Shown here in pieces: positions 35,799 to 46,680 of a DNA stretch of 64,000 bases. The notes under the pieces were generated by a model. That model was not told the origin of the DNA. It did no database searches and saw only the letters and a program-made list of their open reading frames with translations. Both the position numbers and the translations under genes were made by a program. Position 1 is the stretch's first letter; each line of letters starts with the position of its first letter. Origin of the DNA: Macrocystis pyrifera (Eukaryota > Sar > Phaeophyceae > Laminariales > Laminariaceae); NCBI GenBank assembly GCA_031763025.1, contig JASSKH010000002.1, positions 19,782,168 through 19,846,167 on the forward strand, given 5' to 3'.

Positions 35799-36591
35799 AT
35801 GAGTGAGCTTGGTTTCCATCCCCCTTCTGACGAGGAAGAAGAGGGACACCCCTCTGCTGAGGAGGAGGAAGAACGCCATTCTGCAGAAGAGAGTACGAGT
35901 TACCTGAGAGGAGATCGCAGAGGTGGCGATAGTCGCGAGATCGTCGGGGCGAATCGTTCAATTCGTCACAGCGACTCAGTCCGTCAAGTTGGAGCAAGCG
36001 GTGCTGCCGGAGGTGCTACTGGAGACGCTGCTGATGATGGGGCCGCAACGAGAGCTGGAGAAGATGTCCGTTCAGAGGAATCGCAAGCTTCCTCATCTGA
36101 CTACTACAGCTCCAGAGACGACGAGTACGATCGTCGTCGTCGTCGTTCGCGTCGTGGTACACGGCGTTCACGCTCCCCCAGTCGTCATCACAGCAGGGAC
36201 AGCAGAGAAGAGCGAAGAGCGAATTCTAGTTCTTCGCTGCTGAACAGCACCAACATCACAGCCATCAACAACCTCGTATCCGAGCATCTCGCCAAGGGCA
36301 AGTTTGAAGAGGTTAACTCGTTATTGACTGCTGTGAGTGCCTTGCATGCTGGTTTTCCCCCTGTAAGTACCCCTGTTGCGTCTAACATGTCGCAGTCGCT
36401 CAAGCCCTCAGCCCCATCCGTACCCGTGGTGAATTCAAGGATGAATCCCACTGATTTTGCTGCAATCACGAAATTTTTTGGTACTGAAGACGATAAGACT
36501 TTGTAGTGGACCGTATAGACCAGTACGAAGCTTTCGTAAGAGTGTCTCTGAAGTCTCGTGCTGTGGTACGAGTATGACAGACGAGTTAGTA
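35799..36591 (+). pseudogene. gag: Gypsy gag, N-terminal part
   Basis: Starts at an ATG about 115 bases after the LTR (MSELGFHPPSDEEEE). An acidic Glu-rich N-terminus is followed by an Arg/Ser-rich stretch (residues about 108-140) and a region with LNSTNITAINNLVSEHLAKG. The frame stops at 36506 after FFGTEDDKTL; gag-like sequence continues after a one-base shift (DRIDQYEAFVRVSLKS) to the TDELV codons, where a TIR element is inserted. It would form the particle shell of the retrotransposon. No zinc knuckle is seen in this part. Confidence 0.7.
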
Positions 36592-37517
36592 TGGTGTTTG
36601 CGAAGTTCCGATTATAATTGGGTTTGGCGTATTTCTATTCTCCCGATCCCAAAAAATAATCAACTCCCAAAATAAGGACTCAAAATCGGCTCATATGGGC
36701 CATATCTTCATAAAATTTTCGGGTTGGGTTTGGCTTCTTGGGTTTCGATTATGATCATAGCTTCATTGGCCAGGACAACCCGGAGATGCCCCGGGCGAAT
36801 GAAACATCGTATTTGGCAAGAAATCATAATCATCTACGTCACGTGCTCATACGCACAGCGTAGCCCAGCACGAGGAGGGAGGCATGATACATGGGTTGCC
36901 TCACACCACCAAGCTATCTAACCGAGCGCACGGCCCATTTGGCGAGGCCGTATCAACGCGAGGCCCTCGCGAAGACCGGCAAAGTCTTGCGGCCATTTGC
37001 GGCGGAGGGCTGGCAGGGTGCAGCTTGAGCATCGTTGGCGGCGCCGTGTGCGCTGTGGACTGCTTCGGAAGTTGTTGCTCTGCTGTGCTGCTTGTTCTTG
37101 ATGTGGCAACAAAGTAGCGGTACTCAGGGCTCTGGCGCGTGTTACCGCACCACACGCACACCCACACACAGCACGCCTACGCACGCACTGCACAACGGGC
37201 TTCGGTCGCATCGATTGGCACTCTTCGCATGGCTGCCATAGAGCACAGAGCACACACACACGCAGCGAGCCATGCAGCAGCAGCAGCAGCAGCGAGCAGC
37301 ATCTCGCACGAAGCCGTTGGTGTTCCATTTTTCGTACTTTTATTTCGTTATTTGTCATTTGTTGCTGTATTCCATTTTCCTAGAATATTATTTCCAGTTC
37401 AAAACCGAAATGATCGCTTTGGATTCTCGCAATCACTTTCAAACCAGATTCTGTTTTGGTTTGGTGAATAGCCTGTGGTTCTCGACCCAACCATAATCGG
37501 TTCTTTCGCAAACACTC
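36592..37517. mobile_element. TIR DNA transposon (926 bp) inserted in gypsy gag
   Basis: Ends TGGTGTTTGCGAAG and the complement of GAGTGTTTGCGAAAG, continuing into CCGATTATRRTTGGGT, about 35 bp of TIR. TAGTA flanks both sides (36587-36591, 37518-37522). Removing the element and one TAGTA joins two open gag segments in frame, which confirms the boundaries. The end motif is shared with the element at 168-1056. Non-autonomous: a CAG repeat (37273-37293) and no transposase. Confidence 0.75.
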
Positions 37518-37725
37518 TAGTAGACTCGTGCTTGATGCAGTACTTTTTGTATGTCCTCAAAGAGGAGGCAATTGTGTTTCATACACAACTCTAGTCCCGT
37601 GGCGGCGTGGTGCCGACCACCAGTTGTTGCCAGACGAGGAGGCAAAAACAGTACCGAAGTCTTGGGCAGAGGTTAAGTTAGCCTTTGAATCCACGTACCT
37701 GTCCGCGGACGCCGTAGCGCGTTCA
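37518..37725 (+). pseudogene. gag: Gypsy gag, middle part
   Basis: Continues gag after the TIR element. One frame gives DSCLMQYFLYVLKEEA, then a shift leads to QLLPDEEAKTVPKSWAEVK and the FESTYLSADAVARS region, which has the W and F spacing typical of retrotransposon capsid segments. It is cut by the element at 37726. Confidence 0.6.
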
Positions 37726-38158
37726 GGGTGTGTCTTAACCCCCCCCAGAGAGCATTGAAACGAACCGGACGGAATATTATTTGCTGCATGAATTGATGCT
37801 GATTGGTTGTGGGAAACGAATAGATTCAGTGCAGCCCGAGAAAAAAACTGTATATCTAGGAAGAGGAAGAAGAAGTGTTGCACCCCTTTTTCTTGTTTGG
37901 GAGGACCGAACGCCCCGACCGAACGGGAACATATAGGATCTTATTTGATGTAGATGGACACCACCGAAGATGGATGTGGACACCAATGTGCTCTGGCGTG
38001 TGCAAAAGATACCGTTCGTACTGATTCGGCTGGCGTGGCCCAGGATTCTGCATGGACCCAAACACGTTTTTTTTCACAGGCACGGGACGGATGACCACGA
38101 ACAGCCTCGTTCCGTTCCGCTCGTTCCCGTGCTCTCTGGGGGGAGTTAAGACACACCC
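37726..38158. mobile_element. Small TIR element (433 bp), ends GGGTGTGTCTTAAC
   Basis: About 30-bp TIRs: GGGTGTGTCTTAACCCCC on the left and the complement of GGGTGTGTCTTAACTCCC on the right, both reaching CAGAGAGCA. No clear target duplication. The end is similar to hAT-type termini, but without the duplication the superfamily stays open. Confidence 0.65.
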
Positions 38159-38430
38159 AGTCGAAGATATTGTCACATGGCAATGTCTGAAACCGACTCT
38201 GTAACGTCGTTCACAAATAAACACCGTGACAAGTTTGCCAATTTCCGTCAAGCGGAACGTACCGGAGTTTCCGAGTTGGAAGCTCTAAAAATTGGAATTT
38301 TTGAACTAGGGTTGACACCCGAACTGCACGAGCGGCAATGCATCGGTCCGTATTGCAGATCAATGCAGGAGTCCAGTGATCGTGCGCAACGTAATGCCGC
38401 GACACTAGAGCAAACTGTAGACAACACAGT
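38159..38430 (+). pseudogene. gag: Gypsy gag, C-terminal part, disrupted by D1
   Basis: Frame from 38177: MSETDSVTSFTNKHRDKF, then LEALKIGIFELGLTPELHER, resembling the SLxxFxxKF and GL-P-EL motifs of gypsy gag. D1 enters after VDNT; the same frame continues on the far side (40928 to about 40980) as VSTLWSVQSASN. Beyond that the element is interrupted by A8. Confidence 0.6.
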
Positions 38431-38611
38431 TAGGGGTGCGCCTGAGGTCCTTTTTATAGCCGGTACCAGCAATATCAGTGTCCATTGACCGTTGTGCGCA
38501 GAGATGAATTTCGTTTTTTTTTACCAATCACAACGAAGAAAATTGACAGCAGCCGTCATCATTTTTTTTCATTAGAGACCAAAGCCCAAAAGCTTGGAGA
38601 ATTTCTGGAAA

Positions 38612-39169
38612 TCAAGAATTACTAGAAAATAGCAGCCATGTGTAAGCCAGGGTCAGCAGCAGCAGCAACAGGCAGCGCAGCAGCGGGAGAAAGAGGGGAT
38701 GGAAGGTGGCGATGCAGCGCGGTCCGTTGCTGTTCTCGCGGAAGAAATCATATTTGCGTTCCGCAATGGGTGCTTCTTGCATGTCCTCCACCTTGCCGTC
38801 AACGTGGGGATGGAGAACGTATTCTTTATGGGTCCCTTGGGTTCGGGTTCTTGGCATGAAAGGTCGAAGCAACACCTCGTCGAGCTGCACGCCGGCGCCC
38901 GCGTACAGAACTTTCATGATAATAGGGCCGACGTGCTTGAGCGGGGTCCCGATCTCAATGATGTCCTGACATAGACGCGCCGACGTCATACCGTACGCGC
39001 GTCTCTTGCCTTTTCCACCACCCCCCTGCTCGTCGTCCTCCCCCGCAGTCTGGCCATACGGGCGCAGATTGTCCAAAATCCTATTCTCCAAAATCTGTCC
39101 CATGTCTTGCTGGGGCGGCCTTGTCTGGACAGGGACAGGCGTGCGCCTGCTGCCGGTCCCACCGGCCAT
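38612..39169 (-). CDS. D-element ORF 2, unknown protein (D1 copy)
   Basis: 185 codons from ATG. Ala/Gly/Pro-rich start, then QDMGQILENRILDNL, a Gly/Lys-rich linker, the well-conserved core LCQDIIEIGTPLKHVGPI and the LYAGAGVQLDEVLLRPFMP region, then a Leu-rich hydrophobic stretch near the C-terminus that could span a membrane. The D2 counterpart (53115-53642) is collinear with mainly conservative changes and one small deletion in the linker. The frame is open upstream of the ATG (Arg/Lys and poly-Ala), so the true start or a splice acceptor may lie further up. No family recognised. Confidence 0.5.
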   Translation of the reverse strand: MAGGTGSRRTPVPVQTRPPQQDMGQILENRILDNLRPYGQTAGEDDEQGGGGKGKRRAYGMTSARLCQDIIEIGTPLKHVGPIIMKVLYAGAGVQLDEVLLRPFMPRTRTQGTHKEYVLHPHVDGKVEDMQEAPIAERKYDFFRENSNGPRCIATFHPLFLPLLRCLLLLLLTLAYTWLLFSSNS

Positions 39170-39362
39170 AGCTGCTGCAGCTGCTGCCGAGGCCTCGATC
39201 TTTTTGCGTTGGCGTCTATTCTGTTGTCGTCAAAACCAGCAGGGTCGAGGCATGACAACAGGGCATTGGCAACAACAAAGTGGCGGCTATTAATAATAAG
39301 TACTCCGTATCGGTTGCATATCAACTTTGTTTCTGTGATGCCTCAAATAACAAGTAATGCAA

Positions 39363-39550
39363 ATATACGTTAATCACAACAACAAAAATCAGTAAAAAAA
39401 CAGGTGATATAAATAATATACTATTACGTTAATCACAACAACAAAAGTCAGTGAAAAAACAAATGATGAAAAAAAATACCGGTATACTATTACGTTAATC
39501 ACAACAACAAAAATCAGTAAAAAAACAAGTGATTATAAATAATATACTAT
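39363..39550. repeat. Tandem repeat of about 70 bp, three units (D1)
   Basis: Units share ACGTTAATCACAACAACAAAA and a CAGTRAAAAAACA stretch, separated by AT-rich sequence. The same array is inverted in D2 at about 52740-52925. Confidence 0.85.
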
Positions 39551-39731
39551 TAATTAAATAGTGTTTCCTGCAGCAGATGCATCATGTTGAAAGAAAATAT
39601 AGCACAACGCCAAATTCGGTCGAGGCTACCCCAAGCCGAGCATGCCATCAACAACAAAACGACTGCTTGCGCTGCTGCTCACCCTCTTCCACGAATTGGC
39701 GTTGTTCACTAGCTGCTGCCTTCGCCGAGCT

Positions 39732-40306
39732 TTAGCGTTCTCCACCTCCCTTTCCATCTGCTTGAGCTTGAGCTTCTCGAAGCCGAGCCGCTCTCGAAGG
39801 TACATCCCGGTCTGACTCCTGCTGCGCCAAAAACTGACCTCCAAAACCGTAAAAAATCACCGACACGAGCTGGTTCCTCTCTTCGATGAGACCACCCGTG
39901 ACCAACGACAGGCGATCCATCTCCGAAATCCTCGCCACCCTCACCACCTCTGCCCGCCTCCGCCCCTCCTCGGCTGCCATCGCCGCGAGTGCTGCACGCG
40001 TTCCTGCCTCCGCGTGCAGCCGCTGTTGACGCTCCGTGGACAATGTTTCTGCTGTGTCAAGTCGCAGCAGCTCCTCGATTTCCATTGTCTCTTTTCGGTC
40101 CTCGGCTGGACTCTCGGCCGATTGGCGAGCTGCGCTCTCAGCAGCATGTTTGGCGACAGCCTCGTCGCGTGCGCGGGCAGCACCGTCATGGCGTCGCTCG
40201 AACGCAAGATAGTCGCGGCGCTCCGCTATGTTCTTTGCGCGCTTCTCTCTTCCCGCCTCTCCGTTTTCCCCGTGCGGGCAAAAACCTCCTAGTTTTTGTT
40301 TTCAGG
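39732..40306 (-). CDS. D-element ORF 1, predicted coiled-coil protein (D1 copy)
   Basis: The frame is open from about 40306 to 39732, but the first ATG is at 40085 (MEIEELLRLDTAE). It is rich in Ala, Glu, Arg with heptad-like spacing (STERQQRLHAEAGTRAAL, AAEEGRRRAE), then SEMDRLSLVTGGLIEERNQL and a hydrophobic IFYGFGGQFL. It overlaps a second conserved frame (39626-39844) with LKLKQMEREVENAKARRR, suggesting frameshifting or splicing. The D2 copy is at 51980-52552. I do not recognise the family. The long coiled coil suggests a structural or oligomerising role, which is inference. Confidence 0.45.
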
Positions 40307-40384
40307 GCCTGCTGATATTTCTCTTACTATTTTTCTTGTGTCGTATCGTGTTTTCTCATTGTAATTATGTATATAAAAAAACTA

Positions 40385-40484
40385 CCACTCTGACCCGAAA
40401 TATAGGGACCGTTGAAATACAATTATTCAATACAAACGATCCTTGTATTTTGGATAAGAAAAGTACTCTTTTTTGACGGGGTGG
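40385..40484. mobile_element. TA-flanked MITE inside D1 (100 bp)
   Basis: CCACTCTGACCCGAAATATA at the left and the complement of CCACCCCGTC at the right, each next to TA. The same insert is at 51806-51902 in D2, so it was present before D1 and D2 separated. Ends of this type with TA targets fit Tc1/mariner-derived MITEs. Confidence 0.6.
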
Positions 40485-40490
40485 TACTCC

Positions 40491-40736
40491 TTACTCACAT
40501 GTACGATTAGGGTATTTTTGTTCGTCCGTGTGCGGCATACTACGAACTAGGTTTCTGTAGCCTCGATTTTTCATATCAGCCGACGCGCTCTGCTGCCAGG
40601 TAAATAATGCCAAAAAATGCTTAAAATCACACCTATAGCTGTTTTTGAGATCAGCATCAAACGGAAAAACATTCCGGTTGCTAAATGTGTCTAGAACATA
40701 TGCTTTTATACGTCTGGGCACACTATGGACAGCCAA
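40491..40736 (-). CDS. D-element ORF 3, unknown short protein (D1 copy)
   Basis: About 81 codons: AVHSVPRRIKAYVLD, FSNRNVFPFDADLKNSYRC, FTWQQ, then GYRNLVRSMPHTDEQKYP. The D2 copy (51521-51799) is nearly identical over this length and extends 11 codons upstream. The conservation of frame and residues between two copies argues for a real exon. There is no recognised domain. It may be part of a larger spliced protein with ORFs 1 and 2. Confidence 0.45.
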   Translation of the reverse strand: MAVHSVPRRIKAYVLDTFSNRNVFPFDADLKNSYRCDFKHFLALFTWQQSASADMKNRGYRNLVRSMPHTDEQKYPNRTCE

Positions 40737-40992
40737 TTCGTGACGTATCAGGAGTTAAACTCGATGCAAGGATGACCTTCTGGTATACTATCAAGTTATT
40801 TTGGAGCGCCATGACAGTTCAGAATTGTTCTTTTTGTCCAGTCTGTTGGTGGGGACTTTTGGGGAAATATTCGTCGAAATTCACGTGCCACTTTTTTTGG
40901 TCGGTACGGACCTCAGGCGCACACCTAACAGTGAGTACACTGTGGTCAGTTCAATCCGCGAGTAATTTTTTTCTAGTCGATGGCGTTCTATA

Positions 40993-43334
40993 TGTTATGT
41001 ATACGTATATTTGTCAAATTTTCGTACTTTTGCCAACTTTTCTCTTCGCACGAGCACTTTTAGGCAAAACAGTAAGTACACGGACACGGGAAGCCCTGCC
41101 GGACACATTGGTGTAGGTCTCGGCGCGATCCGTGCACTCTGAAGCGCGTGGCAGGCGCCCAAGGTTTTTTTTCCGGCGGGAGTGGATAAGACGATTTCCC
41201 TGGTTTCAGTACGAGAGGCCTTATTTTGTACGTACGTATCGGTACATGCTGTCTGTTTTCTCCCCCAGGCTCTCATGACCTGTGTGCACACAGCTCAGGC
41301 ATATACCAGGTACACAACAGACAACATGCACAGATCCCAACGTTCCAACGCTGCCGCCCACACGCCGTGCGTGTGTCGACACACACATATGCGCAGTGTT
41401 GCTGTGGTTGGTTGTGTTTGTCGGAGCCTGCCGTCCGCATTCCATCGTCTGCCATATATTTTTTTATCGGTATGTACCCAGGATGAAGTGTAATATCCTT
41501 GTACATTTTTTTTAGGTTGTTGCGCGGACAGCACGGACCACCGCCTAGAGAACAATGCCCACAGCAGTGCACAGAGCGTGCTTACCGCCAGCTTCCCACA
41601 GCACCACAACCCTGCTGCCCAGCAGCAGCAGTGGGCACACCTTGCGCGTACGGATGATCATACTGCGTCTATCAAAGTTGGTTTATCGGAGATTTCGATC
41701 GATCACTTGTGACCACGCCACGACCACACCACCTACCTGGTCCAGCATCATCATCACCTACCTCTCTCCCTGCTTCTTTTGCTTATTGCTGTGTGTGATC
41801 CAACATTGCCACTGCTCCGGCTGTGCTCAGCACAGTGCGCCAACAGCAGCAGCAGGCACGGTACTATGCGCATGTGGAAGATCCGCGCTGTACCCTCAGT
41901 AGTACCAGTGTTCGTTGTTGTTGTCATCGGCACATTGGCCCCCTATGCACGTACCTTCCGCAATGTGTGACTGGCATTTTTTGCTCGGTACGGATTATCC
42001 CCGGATCGATATATTCGTCGACTCGAGTACAACAAAAACAAATCGTTCCTACTACTGTAAAACACTGCTGTACAACAATTAGTACAGCAGCGTTCGTACA
42101 AAACATGCTTTACAGAAGTAGTTCTGATTGCTGTGTGTCCTACACACTGCTGACCGATAGATCCTAGAGCCAGCTGAAAGGGGATATAGGTACACGTACG
42201 TTCCTCACGTGGCATTTTACATCAGTACTGCTCTATACGCAGTCGTACCTGTACAACCTACTCTACAGCAGGACTAACTGGTTGTAGGAGATCGTGCAAT
42301 GTGGTTCAGATTGCGGAAAAAACACGACGTGCGAGTTGTACGAGCATACTGCGCTCGATAAAAATTTCGTTTCCGAGGTTCGACTCGCACCATCCGCGCT
42401 TTTTTGTTTCAGGCCTTTTTTTTTTTTTTTTCATGACTTTCCAGCCCACTCGTAGGAAGTTTTTACCCTCGACGATCTTCTGGACAAGCCGTGGTCACAG
42501 GTGTCGTCCCTTCTTCCCCCCGGTACGTGCCTTTATTTTTATCGCGCATAGGGTTCAGCATTCCCACTGCTCGTCGATTTTCATCGAATGTAGCTAACTC
42601 ACGCCCTCGCGCTTTCCGCTTATCAATTTTTATGCAAGAAAAAGTCCCTACGAGCATGCACTCGGTGAGATTTGAACCCACGAAATTGATCTGGACAGGC
42701 ACGCGGGCCACCAAGCCACCGGTGACGCCAGCAGAGTACTACAACTTAACAGCAGTACATTCACTATTATTCATTATTTGTATTATGCTTGCTTTCCGAC
42801 AATATAGCGCAGATGCCGTTCCTATATAAACCGAACATCCTTAAATCAGTAGTATCCCTCATACATACTCTTCTCTCTGCCTGCCGTTTCCCATTTTCCA
42901 TTCCCCACATCATTTCAGTTTAGCTACCGGCATTCATCCACCATGCTTTTCTGAACGTTTAGTACTATATAATACAAGTTGTGAGAGTTGTGTTTTCCAC
43001 TTGTGACTTTTTTCGTACCAGTACGTGCATCCACCTTGCTTTTCTGAACGATTAACTTTTTTTTACTTACGAATTAATCGCCGCAAGTCAGCTGGATCAA
43101 TATATCCACTTCCCGCTACCCTGTTTTGTGTTATTGATTCCGCACTAATTCCGTGAACATTATTATATTGGTCTGTCCTCAAAATAAATATGTTGTGTGT
43201 GTTCTTCACGTTTAAATGATGGGTGGACGCAGGTACTACTTCTACGCAAACAAGTGTGCAGGGTTGGATACGAATACTATTTCGCTCTTGCGCCACTCCC
43301 CTATTAGTACGGCACCTCCCGGAGGGGAACCTTG
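40993..43334 (+). mobile_element. Repeat family A, copy A8, inserted in the gypsy element
   Basis: A full end-to-end copy away from the main array: 5' TGTTATGTATACGTATATTTG, 3' CTCCCGGAGGGGAACCTTG at 43334. Flanks are TCTATA on the left and TATAGGTTATAC on the right, again an AT-rich target. The copy lacks the hairpin and palindrome blocks between about 43050 and 43065 but has all 5' blocks. Its presence inside an unrelated retrotransposon shows that A moves as a unit and is not simply a local satellite. Confidence 0.8.
42416..42729 (-). mobile_element. tRNA-derived SINE, copy 3 (inverted), in A8
   Basis: A poly-T (42416-42431) is the complement of the tail. Complements of the box B-like and box A-like motifs lie at about 42666-42676 and 42706-42720. 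It is inserted at the poly-T tract of family A (compare 8150). Confidence 0.85.
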
Positions 43335-44789
43335 TATAGGTTATACTTGCCAGGTCACTTGCGCAAGCGTAGTTCTTTCCGAGACCAATTGGTAGTCCCG
43401 AAAACACTACGCTCACTCGTGATAAAAGCATGTCACGACCTCCCCGCGTCTGGCGGACATTTAGCTTTCAAAGCAACGTTCGATCGAGTTCGCGACCGTT
43501 ATTGGTGGCCCACCATGCAAGGAGACATTCAATCTCACTGCGCCAGTTGTGAAGCCTGCCAACGTCGTAAAAACTCCTCACCGCCGACCGCCGCTACCGA
43601 AAGGTCGTGTTCCAGTAGAACGGCCGTTTCAGCGAGTAGCCATCGATCTCGTTGAGTACAAAACAATCTCCCAAGATTGCAAATATGTTTTGTCAGTCAT
43701 TGACCACTTGACACGCTTTTGTTATTCTCGCACCCATTCGCAATAAAGCAGCAACCACCATTGCACGTGTTCTTGTGGACCGAGTATTTTCAGTATTTGG
43801 TGTTCCAGAAATGTTATATTCTGACCAAGGTACAAAGTTTGAAAACCAACTTGTCCGAGAGTTACAAACAGTTTTTGGTTACAAGAAAACCCGTACCACA
43901 CCATATCGGCCACAAGGCAATTCAGTATTAGAGCGTGTGCATAATACTATGCATAATATGCTACGGCGTAGCCATGTATTGTGACGTTGCTCACGAAAAC
44001 TGGTCACAGCTTCTACCGTTTGTCCAAATGGCACACAACACTGCCTATAGTAGTACGATACATGAGACACCCCATTACCTCATGTTTGGTCGCATGCCCA
44101 CGCTCCCCATTGACATCATACTAGGAATGCCACAAGCAGAACTTCCCGACACAGCTTTACAGTATACACATGAAACCGTCGAAAATTTGCAGCTTGGGTA
44201 TGAACTAGCAAGGCAAAATCTTGATGAACGTTCGGCTGCTCGAGAAGCATCTAACGTTCTTCTACGCTTTCAACAGTTTCAACCTGGTGATTTAGTGTTG
44301 GTGCATCAACCCCATAGTACGCAAGATGACCCCAACAATAAGTTGCTCAGTCCGTGGCGTGGTCCATACCAAGTACGCCATCGATTGTCTCCAGTCGTTT
44401 ATCGTGTTTCGAAAATCGATCAGTCAACAGAGACATCAGTACATTTAGGAAGAATTAAACAGTACCACCAACGCAGTGCTTTCGCAGATCCTGATTTTGA
44501 AAAGATCAATCAGATGTTCCTGGGCGCGCAGTTTCCAATGCCAGATCTCGAAAGAGATGTATCACAAGTATGCATTGGCCCCCGGATAGTTGAAAGCATT
44601 GTTGACCGCAAGCGTTGGAAATGTCGATCTTCCCCGTTCAATGTTCGATTCCGAGTAAAGGTTTCGCGGTGCAGGTCCGAATATAGCGATGGATGGTATC
44701 ATCGTCGCCAAATTCCCCACTGCCACGAACATATACGTGCATACCTTGCGAAAATTCAGGAAAGTTCGCCTGAATCGCACAAACACTAA
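43335..44789 (+). pseudogene. pol: Gypsy integrase with chromodomain-like tail, frameshifted
   Basis: The first frame (43335 on) has the HHCC zinc domain: HDLPASGGH, then YWWPTMQGD and CASCEACQRRK. A shift leads to the catalytic core, with RPFQRVAIDLVEYK and YVLSVIDHLTRF. Another shift gives VFGVPEMLYSDQGTKFEN, TTPYRPQGN and the LERVH glutamate. The final frame (43935-44789) holds MAHNTAYSSTIHETPHYLMF, a GPY-type module (SPWRGPYQVRHR) and a C-terminal IVESIVDRKRW...YSDGW...IPHCHEHIRAYLA pattern, which matches a decayed chromodomain and places the element among chromoviruses. At least three frameshifts make it non-functional. Confidence 0.85.
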
Positions 44790-45159
44790 CTCCCGCGCCC
44801 CCAGTCTAGCAACCTGTGGAGGCAGAGCCTACGGAATCACCCCGATAGTGCCGCAGTTTGAGTTAGCAGTACTAAAGTTATGGATGACACGTAGTCTGCC
44901 ATCTAGTTTTGTTGTTTTGTATAGTGTTTGTACGAACCGCTGTAAGCGTCGTACAACACAGTTAGGGATGGGAATGGATTCGTTTTAGTACGTAAAAAAA
45001 AAACAAAGGATGTCGCATGGTCGTTATCGGGGGGAAAAAATCTTTAGGAAATTAACCAATCCGTGATTGGGAAAAACAAAAGTTTGCAACCAAAAAATCC
45101 CAAGGTTGTGTTCGGTAAGGTACATACCGAGGCGTACCAGCGGTAGTATACCTCCGGTA

Positions 45160-45500
45160 TACCGGTACCGAGAATATCGGTACGTTCGGTATGATGTTCG
45201 TACCCGTACCGAGGACTTCGGTACCTTCGGTACGATGTCCGTGCCGGTACCGAGATTTTCGGTACGTTTTCGGTACGTTCGGTACGATGTCCATGCCGGT
45301 ACCGGTGGTACCGGTACGATAATCCGTACCGGTACCGAGAAGTTCGGTACGTTCGGTACGATGTCCGTACCGGTACCGAGGACTTCGGTACGATCGGTAC
45401 GATGTCCATACCGGTACCGAGAAGTTCGGTACATTCGGTACGATGTTCATACCGGTACCGAGCGTATACCGGTACCGAGCATACCGGTACCGGGCTGATC
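45160..45500 (+). repeat. Subterminal CGGTAC array, left
   Basis: Units of about 42-60 bp built from TACCGAGAAGTTCGGTACG and TTCGGTACGATGTCCGTACC. A matching array in the same orientation is at 46385-46680; related arrays are at 54600-54945 and 55430-55815. Subterminal repeats are typical hAT transposase-binding regions, but these are unusually long. Confidence 0.85.
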
Positions 45501-45866
45501 GGGAAGGTAGGCAAGAACCACTTGCCCACCCTGGCGCCTGTCGCCCAGCAGGTGTTCGGGAACCAGGCCCCTGCTGCGCAAATCGAGCGCGATTTCAGTG
45601 GTTGCGGTAACCTCCTGACCGCGAATCGGAGCCGCATGGACACGTACTGGGTGGAGATAGTGATGTTCCTCAAAGCAAACTTCGATAGCCTCCCCGCGTA
45701 CGGTGCCATCCCCATGATCGCTCCGAAGAATATCCGCTCGTGTCTTCCCGGGCGTTTTTCGGGGGAAGACAAGGACTTGTTGGAGGCTGAAAGCACCTTC
45801 GACCTCCTCAACAACACGGAGGCGCCGACGGCCGATGGCATGTCCGCTGGCATGGAGGAGGAGTAG
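45500..45866 (+). pseudogene. hAT transposase C-terminal dimerisation domain remnant
   Basis: The frame ending at 45866 reads LPTLAPVAQQVFGNQAP, then ERDFSGCGNLLTANRSRMD and WVEIVMFLKANFD. The pattern of L-P-L-A, an A-rich turn, ERxFS, an N-R-xR block and a final FLK-N helix matches the hATC domain. The N-terminal zinc finger and the RNase H-like catalytic core are missing and replaced by the CGGTAC array. An acidic tail follows (EDKDLLEAEST). Confidence 0.8.
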
Positions 45867-46384
45867 GATTCTTAGGCGGAATGATATCGAGAGACATCTG
45901 TTCTGACACGATATATCTGGGCATTTTCCTGGTTACTGGTCGCGTGGGTGCACAAGTTCCAAGTGGTCCGTTCGGTACTTGCACCTGTACTTCAGTTGGG
46001 CTCAGGAGTAGTTTTAAGTTTTAGGATTTGTTGGCCGTTCCTGTTTTGATTTTGCAACAGGACAATTCGTGGCTTGGAATTGAAATTCAAAAATTCGTAT
46101 GTTGAATTTTAGAACACAACCTTGGAAATTGAAATCGGTTGTCGTTTTTGTTTGAATTTGAATTTGCTGGTCTCTCCTGTGTTCGACTTTCAATGGGGAG
46201 AGTCTCGGATATACTCCGTATAATATTATTATTAATATTAATATTTTTATTTTTGTTTGGTTTCATTCAACGGTTTCATTGTTGCACGCACACATACAAA
46301 CATTTTGTTTTTTTCCACGTGCATTTTGAAATTGACATTTTGGACGGGCAATATGAGAGACGCTCCGCACACACACACCGCCGG

Positions 46385-46680
46385 TATCGCCGGTATCACC
46401 GGTATCGGTACCGGTATGGGCTTCCGTACCATACCGAGAAGCTCGGTACGTTCGGTACGGTGTCTATAACGGTACCGAGAAGTTCGGTACGTTCGGTACG
46501 AAATTCGTACCGGTACCGGTGGTGCCGGTACGATAATCCGTACCGGTACCGAGAAGTTCGGTACGTTCGGTACCATGTCCGTACCGGTACCGAGAAGTTC
46601 GGTACGTTCGGTACGATGTCCATACCGGTACCGAGAAGTTCGGTACGTTCGGTACGATGTCCGTACCGGTACCGAGCATA
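46385..46680 (+). repeat. Subterminal CGGTAC array, right
   Basis: The same unit and orientation as the left array. The repeats lack stop codons in several frames and create long spurious ORFs on both strands. Confidence 0.85.

Larger units (their letters stand above)
38431..40927 (-). mobile_element. DNA transposon D1 (2.5 kb), ACWGT target group
   Basis: TIRs TAGGGGTGCGCCTGAGGTCC (left) and TAGGTGTGCGCCTGAGGTCC (right, complement). ACAGT flanks both sides. Equivalent reading: a 3-bp CAG duplication with ends TTAGG, which would fit PIF/Harbinger elements that use CWG. A second copy, D2, lies inverted at 51359-53848. Both carry three conserved ORFs, a 70-bp tandem repeat (39363-39550) and a TA-flanked MITE (40385-40484). 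No known transposase motif is recognised, so it is either non-autonomous or of an unfamiliar type. Confidence 0.8.

Noticed and set aside
37139..37471. ORF of 110 codons with a hydrophobic tail
   Set aside because: It lies inside the 926-bp TIR element across a CACACA/CAG-rich stretch and shows no known motif.
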